From positions 186,001 through 250,000 of the forward strand of contig CAWKNX010000010.1 of assembly GCA_963851085.1 (NCBI GenBank): a stretch of DNA of 64,000 bases, in the 5' to 3' direction. A model generated the notes under the pieces. The model saw only the letters and a program-made list of their open reading frames with translations, did no database searches and was not told where the DNA came from. This document shows positions 37,514 through 45,485 of the stretch, piece by piece. Made by a program: the position numbers and the translations under genes. The first letter of the stretch is position 1. Every line of letters begins with the position of its first letter. Origin of the DNA: DATFVJ01 sp963851085 (GTDB lineage Bacteria > Actinomycetota > Actinomycetes > Streptosporangiales > Streptosporangiaceae).

Positions 37514-37571
37514 ACAATGACCCGGCCGCGCAGGAAGGCTGACGGCACGCTGAACCGGCAGACTGCGAGGC

Positions 37572-37799
37572 GTGAGCGCAGTGCGAGCACGAACTTACGA
37601 GATCACTTTCACGGGTGAAGCGGGCACGGCACTGCGCGCGGAATTCGACGACTGCGAGATCAACGTAGGCATGGGCGTCACCACCCTGCGCGCCGAGTTG
37701 CCCGATCAGGCAGCCCTCGCCGGACTCGTGCAGCGGATCACCGGCCTGCGGCTCGAACTGATCCATTTGCACCTCGTGGCGCCGCCGCCCGTGCCATGA
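37572..37799 (+). CDS. Conserved small protein of unknown function
   Basis: The GTG start gives 75 residues: TYEITFTGEAGTALRAEFDD, CEINVGMGVTTLRAELPDQA, ALAGLVQRITGLRLELIHLH. This small protein family (Y-E-I-x-x-x-G ... E-F-D-D ... L-P-D-Q-A-A-L) is common in actinobacteria and probably folds as an alpha/beta domain. Its role is unknown. Its last 4 bp overlap the start of the next gene (ATGA). It is divergent from the LAL regulator. Confidence 0.8.
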   Translation: MSAVRARTYEITFTGEAGTALRAEFDDCEINVGMGVTTLRAELPDQAALAGLVQRITGLRLELIHLHLVAPPPVP

Positions 37800-38080
37800 C
37801 CGGTCCGGACGTGCCCGCGGGCGGTTGTGATGCCGCCGCAGCCGCGCGGGATCACTGCGGCCCGGAACTGCTCGACACGATCGTCAACGACCTGTTCGAT
37901 GTCGGCATCAGCCTGCAGACCGCCATCGACCTGACCAGCGACGTGGCCAGGCAGCGCATCTCAGCGGCCATCCAGCACCTGGACGACACGATCCGCGCGA
38001 TCCGTGACCATGTGCTCGCCGCCGGCGGCCAGGCAGCCCCCCGGCACCGCCAAGCGGGCCGCGGCGCATCGGCGGCCTGA
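37796..38080 (+). CDS. Small protein resembling a stand-alone HisKA_3-like helix pair
   Basis: The 94-residue protein contains LLDTIVNDLFDVGISLQTAI and ISAAIQHLDDTIRAIRDHVL. This resembles the dimerisation helices of NarL-type (DosS-like) kinases, without a clear phospho-acceptor His in the usual place and without an ATPase domain. It may bind or tune a kinase or form a four-helix bundle of its own. It overlaps the preceding small gene by 4 bp and is probably translated with it. Confidence 0.65.
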   Translation: MTGPDVPAGGCDAAAAARDHCGPELLDTIVNDLFDVGISLQTAIDLTSDVARQRISAAIQHLDDTIRAIRDHVLAAGGQAAPRHRQAGRGASAA

Positions 38081-38168
38081 ACGGCTGACCTCAGGCCACG
38101 TCACTTACACCGCCGGAGGACACGCCCGTGGTGACACCGCGCGGAACGGGCCGCGGCGGCGGACGGCC

Positions 38169-38188
38169 TTCATCCGGCACGGGTGATG
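38169..38188. promoter_or_regulatory. TCAYCC-N5-GGGTGATG element, site 8
   Basis: TTCATCC-GGCAC-GGGTGATG lies 53 bp upstream of the APC permease start, with the same arms as site 1. Confidence 0.6.
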
Positions 38189-38240
38189 CGGCCGGGCTTG
38201 CGCGGCCGGAGATTTGGGCGCGCACCGCATCAGGAGGGCC

Positions 38241-39680
38241 ATGGCGATGGGCGCTGGCGGCGATGAGGCAAGCGGGCTGGCCCGCGGGGCCGTTGGGTCC
38301 GCACGGGTGATCGCCTTCGGTGCCAGCAACGTCGCCCCGGCTGGTGCGGTCGTGGGTGGGCTGGTCCTCGTGGTGTCTTACGCCGGTTTCGCGTCCCCGC
38401 TGGTCGTGCTCGTCGCGTTCATGGCGTCCCTGTGCTGCGCGAGCAGCATCGCGGAGTTCGCTCGCCGGCTGCCGTCGGCCGGCTCGCTGTACACCTACAC
38501 CAATCGCGGGCTCGGGCGGATCGGAGGTTTCCTGACAGGCTGGATGATGGTCTTCGCTTACGCGCTGTATGTGCCGGCAGGTATTGCGCTGACCAGCGCA
38601 TACGCGTCTCAACTGCTCGCCGCCGCGCTGCATGTGACCATCGGCGGCTGGGCATTGTTCCTGGTCATCTTGGGGGCGGTGGCCCTGATCGCATACCTTG
38701 GCATCGGAACCTCATCCTCAGTCGATCTGGCCCTTGTGGCTGGAGAAGTGGCCGTGATCGCGGCGCTCGCCATCACGGTTCTGGTCAAGATCGGGCCCGC
38801 GCATTACTCGGCCGCGGTTTTCTCACCGGCGTCGTTGCCGGCCGGCCAGCTCAGCGGCCTGACGAATGCGATGATCTACGGCATTACCGCATTCGCCGGC
38901 TTCGAGGCGGCCGCCGCGCTCGGAGAGGAGGCGAGGAATACGCGCCGCTCCGTCCCCGCGAGCACTATCGGCATCGTTATGGTGACCGGCATTTTCTATC
39001 TGCTCGTCGTTTCCGCGGAGATGTTCGGCGTGGGCGGGCACGGCCTCCCACGCCTGATGCGGCAGGGCAACCCGCTCGGTTATCTCACCACCCGGTACTG
39101 GTCGCCGTCGGCGCTGTGGTCGATCGAACTCGTGGTCGTGCTCACCGGGCTCGGCTTCGTCATCGCTTCGCTCAACACGGCCAGCCGGGTCCTGTTCGCC
39201 ATGGGACGCGAACGTGCCCTGCCAGGATCGCTCGCGCGGCTGTCCAGCCGCCATACGCCGATCGTCTCGATTGGGTGCGTCGCGGCGCTGACGCTCGTGC
39301 TCGGCCTGCCATTGACCTACCGCTACGGCGGTGTACGCACCTTCGGGTACCTCGCGGGAGCCGGCGGGCTGTCGGTTGTGCTCGTCTACCTCGCCGTGAA
39401 CATCGCGACCGTCCGCGCGTTCCGCACCGAGTTCCGCGGCGAGTTCAGGCTCTGGCGGCATCTGCTCATGCCGGTGACGGCCGCCGTCCTTTTCATGTTT
39501 CCGCTGTGGGGGGTCCTTCATCCGCATGCCCGCGCACTGGTGGACCTGCTGCCCTTCGCGGCGCTCGGCTGGCTCTGCCTTGGGGCGATCGCCGCCGCCG
39601 TCCTGCGGATCCGGTCACCCGCTAGTTTCGAAACCCTGGGCAGGGTATTCATGCCGGCCAAAGATAACGCATCGTCGTGA
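38241..39680 (+). CDS. APC-superfamily amino acid/polyamine permease
   Basis: The 479-residue protein has about 12 membrane segments and the APC core (ARVIAFGASNVAPAGAVVGG, YTYTNRGLGRIGGFLTGWMM, YGITAFAGFEAAAALGEEAR, FVIASLNTASRVLFAMGRER). It should import an amino acid or amine by cation symport. The ATG at 38241, 3 bp past an AGGAGGG site, was chosen over one 9 codons upstream. The CPBP protease gene starts inside its stop codon. A duplicate of its C-terminus lies at 21.9 kb. Confidence 0.9.
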   Translation: MAMGAGGDEASGLARGAVGSARVIAFGASNVAPAGAVVGGLVLVVSYAGFASPLVVLVAFMASLCCASSIAEFARRLPSAGSLYTYTNRGLGRIGGFLTGWMMVFAYALYVPAGIALTSAYASQLLAAALHVTIGGWALFLVILGAVALIAYLGIGTSSSVDLALVAGEVAVIAALAITVLVKIGPAHYSAAVFSPASLPAGQLSGLTNAMIYGITAFAGFEAAAALGEEARNTRRSVPASTIGIVMVTGIFYLLVVSAEMFGVGGHGLPRLMRQGNPLGYLTTRYWSPSALWSIELVVVLTGLGFVIASLNTASRVLFAMGRERALPGSLARLSSRHTPIVSIGCVAALTLVLGLPLTYRYGGVRTFGYLAGAGGLSVVLVYLAVNIATVRAFRTEFRGEFRLWRHLLMPVTAAVLFMFPLWGVLHPHARALVDLLPFAALGWLCLGAIAAAVLRIRSPASFETLGRVFMPAKDNASS

Positions 39681-40363
39681 GTGCCGGCCGCTGCTTTGTG
39701 CGGACTGTGGCCATCTTGGTCCTGTTCACCATCGGGCGCACGTTCGGATTGCTGGGCCCACCCGCAGTATCGGTCAGCCTTCTGGCCATAGCGCTTGTCC
39801 TGATCGCCTGGAGGTCGGGCGCGACACGTGCTGACCTCGGGCTTGACCGGGCGGACATCGGCGCGGGCCTGCGCTACGGAGCCGGCGCCTTCGGCGTCGT
39901 CTTGCTGACCCTGTTGGTGGCTGCCCTGATGCCCGCGACGAACGGCTTCCTGCACGATTCGCGAGCGCAGATCAGCGGCGGACGGCTGCTTTACGAACTA
40001 GGGGTATCGATCGTGCTGCTGACGGCGATCCCGGAGGAATTCGCTTTTCGCGGCGTCCTGCTGGGGTCGGCGCTGCGGCTGTGGGGTCCATGGCGCGCGG
40101 CCCTGATCACCTCGGCGCTGTTCGGTCTTTGGCACATCGAGCCGACCCTTCACACGATGTCGGACAACCGCGAAGTCGGCGGTGCCGCCGCCAGCACCGG
40201 CGGGCAAGTGCTGGTGGTGCTCGGCTCGATCGCGGTTACGTTCCTCGCCGGTCTCGCTTTTTGCTGGCTCAGACTGCGGTCCAAGAGCCTGATCGCCCCG
40301 GTGATGGCTCACGCCGCGACCAATGGCCTCGCCCTCACCGTCGCGTGGTTCGCGGTTCACTAG
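39677..40363 (+). CDS. CPBP-family intramembrane metalloprotease (CAAX protease-like)
   Basis: The 228-residue membrane protein has the three Abi/CPBP motifs: PEEFAFRG with Glu120, Glu121 and Arg125; FGLWHIEP with His153; and HAATN near residue 216. It probably cleaves membrane peptides or prenylated substrates. The GTG start overlaps the permease stop codon by 4 bp, so the two are translationally coupled. Confidence 0.9.
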   Translation: MSAGRCFVRTVAILVLFTIGRTFGLLGPPAVSVSLLAIALVLIAWRSGATRADLGLDRADIGAGLRYGAGAFGVVLLTLLVAALMPATNGFLHDSRAQISGGRLLYELGVSIVLLTAIPEEFAFRGVLLGSALRLWGPWRAALITSALFGLWHIEPTLHTMSDNREVGGAAASTGGQVLVVLGSIAVTFLAGLAFCWLRLRSKSLIAPVMAHAATNGLALTVAWFAVH

Positions 40364-40409
40364 GGGGCGTCTGCACTGGACACCCCCTGGGGCTCCGATA
40401 GCGCTGCGA

Positions 40410-42212
40410 TTACTCCCCGGCTGCGATGATCTTCCTGAGGTTGGTCAGGTCCTGGGAGGTGATACCGGCGGGCTGCATGACGGTATTCCACCCGTCGACG
40501 TACTCGGCCGTGTACGTGTGGCCGTGACCGCCCGGAACGCCGGTGGCGAACGGAAGGTCGGCCGTGACCTGCCAGAAGGTCACGAAGGGCATCCAGAACA
40601 TGCCCTTGAGCACGTCCCGGCCGGGAGGCTCGCCGATCCAGTCTGGCTGGCTGAAGATGAGATGCGGGCTCCACCAGACGATCGGGTCGGACGGGTGCAT
40701 CAGGTAGAGGACCCGGCTGCGGTTCCAGGGCTGGCCCTTCGGCGGGATCTCGGTGCCCGGATCATTCGTGAACCGCACGATCCGGCCGTCTTTGTAGACG
40801 GGCTGGACCTCCGGGCTGCCCGCGTCGCGGTGGTCGCTGAATTCGCGGAACAGCGTGTTGAAATTGGGCGGCCCGGCGAACAGCGTGCCGTCGGTGCGGT
40901 TGCCCAGGTCGTTTTCGCCGCTGAAGGCCGTTTCGCCGCCGAACGATCCCAAACTTTCCCCGGCGACGAACAGTCTGGGACGTTGGCCTGCGGGCAGCTT
41001 CGACCAATCGCCATAGACCGCGTCGAAGAGATCACGGCCCGCCTCGCGGGCCTTGGACTGGTCGACCAGGTAGGAAACCCACGACGGGAGGTAGGAGTAC
41101 TGGATCGCCACGATCGCCGAGTCGCCGCCGCTGAGGTACTCGAACGAGTCGGCCAGCGCCGGGTCGACCCATCCGCTGCCGGTCGTCGTCACCACGAGCA
41201 GGTTCTTGCGCTGGAAACCGCCTTCGCGGCTGAGGTCGCTGACCGCGAGATCGGCCCGGGCCTGCGTGTCGGCGGCTGACGCCAGCCCGGCGTAGGCCCG
41301 GATCGGCTCCATGGCCGGATGGCCGGTGAACTTCCCGATATCGGTTGCCGAGGGACCTTTGCCGATGAAGTTGCGGCCTTGCCAGCCGAGCGAATCCCAC
41401 GGCACGACCGAACCCGGGCCGCCCGAACGCAGGCTGGTCGTGGGCTGGTGCACCCCCTCCGCCGTCCTGGTGTCCCGCACCGAATATGCCGCGTTGATGA
41501 TGTTGACCAAGCCGCTCAGCAGCAGGCCGGTGACGGCCAGATAGGCGAGGCCGGCCACCGCAATCCAGCCGACCGCGTTTGCCGCGCGCCGCCCGATCCA
41601 GCGATTGAGCAGGTGTGCGAGCCAGCGGTACAGGCCGCGCAGGCCGCGCCCGATCAGCAGGATGAGGCAGAACATCAGCGCCGCGGCGAAGGGCGAGGCA
41701 ACCACCAGCGGGATGCTGTAATCGGTCACCCCCATCAGCTTGCGGATCTCATATTGCCAGTACTGCCCGAGCCCGAAGGAAACAACGAACAAGACAACCG
41801 CGCTGATGACGAAGGCGCGCCACGCCCAGCGCCGCGGACGCCGGGTGTCCCGGTCGGCGAAAGCACGCCAAATGCTCGCGGCCAGCACCCCGAGCCCGTA
41901 ACCGATGGCCGCGGTGATGCCACAGACCACGCCCTGGATGAGGCCACCGCGCGGGAGCAGCGACGGCGTGAAAGAAAGGCACGCGCCAATGAGCGCACCC
42001 CAGCAGCCGGGCAGCGTGACATACAGCAGCTTCCGGCGTTTCCCGGGCTCCGGCGGCGGCTCAGGCCCTTCAGCCGTTGTTACGGCCAGGGGAGCTTGGG
42101 CGGCCGCGGGCGGCTGACCGGCCCGGGCCGGATCGGCGGCACGCTGGCTCGCCACATCTGGATGCTCACTCGGTGACGGACCGGATGGCGGCCCCGGTAT
42201 ATCCCGCGCCAT
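40410..42212 (-). CDS. Membrane alpha/beta-hydrolase (Abhydrolase_9 family)
   Basis: The 600-residue protein has an acidic/Pro-rich N-terminus, about six membrane segments (residues 75-260) and a large C-terminal alpha/beta-hydrolase domain. The nucleophile Ser is in AGESLGSFGGETAF. The family signatures NRTDGTLFAGPPNFNTLFRE, WNRSRVLYLMHPSDPIVWWS and PFVTFWQVTADLPFATGVP are all present. This actinobacterial family is thought to act on lipids at the membrane, but no substrate is established. It is monocistronic, convergent with the CPBP gene. Confidence 0.9.
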   Translation of the reverse strand: MARDIPGPPSGPSPSEHPDVASQRAADPARAGQPPAAAQAPLAVTTAEGPEPPPEPGKRRKLLYVTLPGCWGALIGACLSFTPSLLPRGGLIQGVVCGITAAIGYGLGVLAASIWRAFADRDTRRPRRWAWRAFVISAVVLFVVSFGLGQYWQYEIRKLMGVTDYSIPLVVASPFAAALMFCLILLIGRGLRGLYRWLAHLLNRWIGRRAANAVGWIAVAGLAYLAVTGLLLSGLVNIINAAYSVRDTRTAEGVHQPTTSLRSGGPGSVVPWDSLGWQGRNFIGKGPSATDIGKFTGHPAMEPIRAYAGLASAADTQARADLAVSDLSREGGFQRKNLLVVTTTGSGWVDPALADSFEYLSGGDSAIVAIQYSYLPSWVSYLVDQSKAREAGRDLFDAVYGDWSKLPAGQRPRLFVAGESLGSFGGETAFSGENDLGNRTDGTLFAGPPNFNTLFREFSDHRDAGSPEVQPVYKDGRIVRFTNDPGTEIPPKGQPWNRSRVLYLMHPSDPIVWWSPHLIFSQPDWIGEPPGRDVLKGMFWMPFVTFWQVTADLPFATGVPGGHGHTYTAEYVDGWNTVMQPAGITSQDLTNLRKIIAAGE

Positions 42213-42427
42213 GGTCCTTAATGGTCGCCCGGCGGGTTATACCGGCGCTAGGGACGTAGGTCACAGTGCAGACCCAGTAGCGCCTTGGATCCGCTGGCAG
42301 CCCCAGCCGAGGGGACAGTGTCAGGTTTGTGGACAGACAATGGCAAGGAGCAGCCTGACCCACGGTGTGAGGAGTTCCTGGCACCGGCGGCCCACCGCCA
42401 CATAGATGCGTGCCCTCAGAATGGCGT

Positions 42428-42556
42428 AATCTCGTCTTCGTTTCAGGTCGGCTCGATGCTGCGGAAGATCCCGGGGGCCGGTGCCTCGCCATACCAGCCG
42501 ACGCCGAACCCGTCGCCGTTGGTCGTCTCGGCCCCCAGCCTGGAGTGCAAGCTCGT
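42428..42556 (-). pseudogene. Fragment of class II glutamine amidotransferase (EgtC-like)
   Basis: Leftward, SLHSRLGAETTNGDGFGVGW and APGIFRSIEPT match the conserved start of EgtC/YafJ-type glutamine amidotransferases. A stop codon (TGA) then stands where the family has Trp, followed by NEDE-like sequence. The N-terminal catalytic Cys segment is missing. Only about 40 codons remain. Confidence 0.7.
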
Positions 42557-42672
42557 CACAAGTCCCACTGGACCGGGACCTTCGGACCTAAAGCACCCAG
42601 CTGCGGGCGGCGGGCGCGGGCAATGGCCGGGATATCCAGGCCGCTCCCGACACCACAGATCTGCCATACACC

Positions 42673-43533
42673 TCACGATCTGGCCGGAGTGAGATCCTGC
42701 GGCGCTGTCCGCGACAGCGCGATGACCCCGACGGCCATCACGGCGAACGACACGATGCCGGCGGCGACCTTCGCCGGGCTGTTGGTGAAACGCTCGTCAA
42801 ACAGCCAGACACTCAAAACGATGCTGGCGAACGGGTCGATGACGACCAGCACCGGCTGCGACACGCTCAACGGCCCGACATGCAGAGCCGCCTGCTCGAG
42901 CAGCGTCCCGGCGACGGCAGCGGCGGCAAGTGCGTACACCGGCCAGCGCGTGAGCAAGCCGCCAATGCCGAACGTGGCGAGCATCTCGGTAGCCGTCTTG
43001 AGGAACCCGGCCAGCAGCGCCCACGCGAGCGCCGCAGCCGTCGCAAAGACGGCGGCCCGGCGCACCGGAGAGCCCCGCCTCCCCGCCAGGGTCAGCACGG
43101 CAATCGTCCCGCCGAACACCAGCAAAGCCGACAGCCACTCCGCCGTCTCCGGGACAGGGTGGCCGCCCGTGGGCTCGGCCGCCGTGAGGAACACCCCGAG
43201 TGACACACAGACGACCAGGACCGCGGCCCATGCGGCGCGGGTCACATCCTGGTGGATCCACACCCGGCGCAGCACCAGGACGAAGACCAGCTCGGTGACC
43301 AGAACGGGCTGGACCACCGACAGCAGGCCGTTGTGCAGGGCCAGGGCCTGAAAGGCGAACGAGCCCACCGCCGCGACAGCACCCAGCAGCCACAGCGGCT
43401 GCCGGACCAGATAGGCGACCAGGCGCCAGCCCTTCTCCCGCTTTGGGGCGCCGACGCTCGCCGAGTGCTGCGTCATCAGGTTGACCGCGTTGCAGAAAGC
43501 GGCGGCCAACGCGAACACAACAGCGAGGATCAC
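42673..43533 (-). CDS. DMT-superfamily (EamA-like) transporter
   Basis: The 286-residue protein has about ten membrane helices arranged as two five-helix repeats. The second-half signature is PLSVSQPVLVVIDPFASIVL, and the first half is LLSVVQPVLVTELVFVLVLR. It is complete in length for the DMT family of actinobacteria. The exported substrate is unknown. Its last codons contain the 21-bp sequence that also occurs at 27004-27024. Confidence 0.88.
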   Translation of the reverse strand: MILAVVFALAAAFCNAVNLMTQHSASVGAPKREKGWRLVAYLVRQPLWLLGAVAAVGSFAFQALALHNGLLSVVQPVLVTELVFVLVLRRVWIHQDVTRAAWAAVLVVCVSLGVFLTAAEPTGGHPVPETAEWLSALLVFGGTIAVLTLAGRRGSPVRRAAVFATAAALAWALLAGFLKTATEMLATFGIGGLLTRWPVYALAAAAVAGTLLEQAALHVGPLSVSQPVLVVIDPFASIVLSVWLFDERFTNSPAKVAAGIVSFAVMAVGVIALSRTAPQDLTPARS

Positions 43534-43621
43534 GCGCCTGCTCCGGCTCCCCTCACGTCCGCACCACCTAAACGGCCGACCACCAGGGTCAGCCAGCCAC
43601 GAGCGGTCCCGGTAGAGACTT

Positions 43622-43833
43622 AGGACCCGGCTTCACCGTCATCGCCGGGCTGCTGCTGACCCATGGACCGCTGGCGTTCCTTGGGGTGCAGCCAAGTAAT
43701 GAGCTGATCAAGGAACTGGCGGAGTTCACCCTCGCGCTGGTGCTGTTCTCGGACGCGTCGCGGGTCGGGCTGCACGAGCTGCGGGCGGATGCGGGCCTGT
43801 ATCTGCGGCTGCTCGGTGCCGGCGCTTGCGCCG
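43622..43833 (+). pseudogene. Na+/H+ antiporter (CPA1-type) N-terminal fragment
   Basis: The frame reads GFTVIAGLLLTHGPLAFLGV, NELIKELAEFTLALVLFSDA and SRVGLHELRADAGLYLRLLG, matching the first helices of CPA1 Na+/H+ or K+/H+ antiporters. After about 70 residues it degenerates. The start of the gene is also missing. Confidence 0.7.
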
Positions 43834-44007
43834 CGCGGTGTTGGTGCTGGTGCGATGATGAGGTCCTCGGCGGACTCGCCCGGGCGGAGCGCGAAGCCGA
43901 GCCGGTAGTCTAGGCCAGCGCTTGTCGAAGGCGAGCCCCAGGACGAGCAGGCCCCCGCCAGGGGCTAGCCGTGCTGCGCCGATCCCACGAGCCTCGAGGC
44001 AGCCATC

Positions 44008-44637
44008 ATGCACGCAACAGCAGCGGCCGCGTCCACGGCGCAGTACGGCGTGTGGGCGTATCTGGCCGTCTTCGCCCTGATGGCGCTGACGTTCGCCGGG
44101 ATACCGGCCATCGGGGCGGCCGTTGTCGGCTGGGCTGCTGTGCTGGCCAGTCAGGGCAAGCTCGACATCGGCGCGGTCCTGATCGTGGCGATGCTGGGCG
44201 CCGAGGCCGGCGGCCTGGCCGGCTACAGCATCGGCGACCGGTGGGGCCGCAGGCTGCTGGACCGCCCGGGCCGCTTTCAGGCGCGGCGGCAGCAGGCCGT
44301 CGCCCGGGCCGAGGGGATCTACGCGAAGTGGGGGCGGCTGGCCGTATTCTTCACGCCCACGATCGTCTCCGGCCTGCTCAAGATGAAGTACTCGCAGTTC
44401 GTGGTGTGGAACTTCGTGGTCGGTGCCGTGTATGTGCTGTCGATCGGGCCCGCTGCCTACGGCGCGGGCAAGGTGTCGGCCGGCGAGAGCGACTGGGGCA
44501 GCCTCGGCGCGCTGGTGGCCGGGCTGGCGCTCGCTGCCGGCAGCACCATGCTTGCCGCACGGTATTACCGCCGCAGGAAGGCCCGCAGATTGCTGGCTCA
44601 CGCCGGCGCGAGCAACGTCAGCGGGGAACCGCGCTGA
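44008..44637 (+). CDS. DedA-family membrane protein
   Basis: The 209-residue protein has the DedA/VTT core: ALTFAGIPAIGAAVVGWAAV, GAEAGGLAGYSIGDRWGRRL, RAEGIYAKWGRLAVFFTPTI and FVVWNFVVGAVYVLSIGPAA. Family members flip or scramble polyprenyl-phosphate or phospholipid carriers. It is complete and flanked by gene fragments on both sides. A duplicated scrap of its loop is found at 23.7 kb. Confidence 0.88.
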   Translation: MHATAAAASTAQYGVWAYLAVFALMALTFAGIPAIGAAVVGWAAVLASQGKLDIGAVLIVAMLGAEAGGLAGYSIGDRWGRRLLDRPGRFQARRQQAVARAEGIYAKWGRLAVFFTPTIVSGLLKMKYSQFVVWNFVVGAVYVLSIGPAAYGAGKVSAGESDWGSLGALVAGLALAAGSTMLAARYYRRRKARRLLAHAGASNVSGEPR

Positions 44638-44661
44638 CACCTGCCGGGGTGGCGCACCTCG

Positions 44662-44711
44662 CGTCAGCCGTTAAGAATCAAGATCCCGAACGGCTCACGC
44701 GTGGTGACACG
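44662..44711. repeat. Hairpin repeat element, copy C
   Basis: This element is homologous to copy A (32218-32262), with the same inverted arms AGCCGTT and AACGGCT and a conserved 3' flank CACGCGTGGTGACACG. It lies 25 bp past the DedA stop codon, next to the SulP fragment. Confidence 0.7.
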
Positions 44712-44808
44712 ACCGCGTACCGATCACGTGGGCCGGCCGAACGGTCCGGGGCGAACGCTGGTCAGGCGGTGACCGGGGATCGGCCCGCCCTCGAGTTCGA
44801 CGCAGTCG

Positions 44809-44994
44809 GATGCCAAGCGGGCGGTCGCGCTCGCCTCGATCCTGGCGATCATGGTCGCGGCAATCATGATCTTGGCAGCGGTCGCGAAGCTCGGTTTCAT
44901 CGCCGATCTGCTGTCCAAGCCGACGATGATCGGTTACATGAACGGCCTGGCGCTGACGATCCTCGTCGGCCAGCTGCCGAAGCTGTTCGGGTTC
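44809..44994 (+). pseudogene. SulP transporter internal fragment
   Basis: Sixty-two codons (DAKRAVALASILAIMVAAIM, KLGFIADLLSKPTMIGYMNG, TILVGQLPKLFGF) match residues about 98-160 of the SulP protein at 24.3-26.0 kb with few changes. Both ends are cut off sharply. It is fused directly to the recombinase fragment. Confidence 0.88.
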
Positions 44995-44995
44995 G

Positions 44996-45485
44996 GCACG
45001 CACCGCCGACCCGGCCACCCGGCAACGCAAGCAGCTGGAACTGGCCCTGGCCAAAGCCAGCACCGGGATCACCGCGATGATCGAGGCTTACGCCGAGCAG
45101 CTGATCACCATCGATGAACTGCGTGCCCGGATGCCGCACCTGCGCGCCCGCGAGACCAGCTTGCGCGGCCAGATCGACGCGCTCGACGCCCAGCTCGCCG
45201 ACCGGGATGCCTGCCTCAAGCTCGCCGGCGACCTGGAAGGCTTCCCCGACGAGCTGCCCGGCAACGCCGCCACCGCCGCCACCGCCACCGCCACCGTCGA
45301 AGACCGCCAGCGCGTCCTGCGGCTGCTCGTCAAGGACATCCTCATCGGCCCGGAGAAGATCACCATCCGGCACCGCATCCCCACCCGCGCAGGCAGCTCC
45401 GGCGCCCGGCAGCGCGACCCGGGACCCGATACGGAGGGTGACCATCAGCCGGGTTATCTATTGCGTTGGGGGCGTGATCTCCCCA
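44996..45485 (+). pseudogene. Large serine recombinase C-terminal fragment
   Basis: The frame ATRQRKQLELALAKASTGIT, YAEQLITIDELRARMPHLRA, then VLRLLVKDILIGPEKITIRH and ending PGYLLRWGRD matches the coiled-coil and C-terminal region of serine recombinases from actinobacterial transposable or phage elements. The resolvase and zinc-ribbon parts are missing. It marks a past integrative element. A GCC-ACC microsatellite lies within it. Confidence 0.75.

Noticed and set aside
45270..45300. GCC-ACC microsatellite
   Set aside because: It encodes an Ala/Thr run inside the recombinase fragment and is simple sequence with no sign of function.
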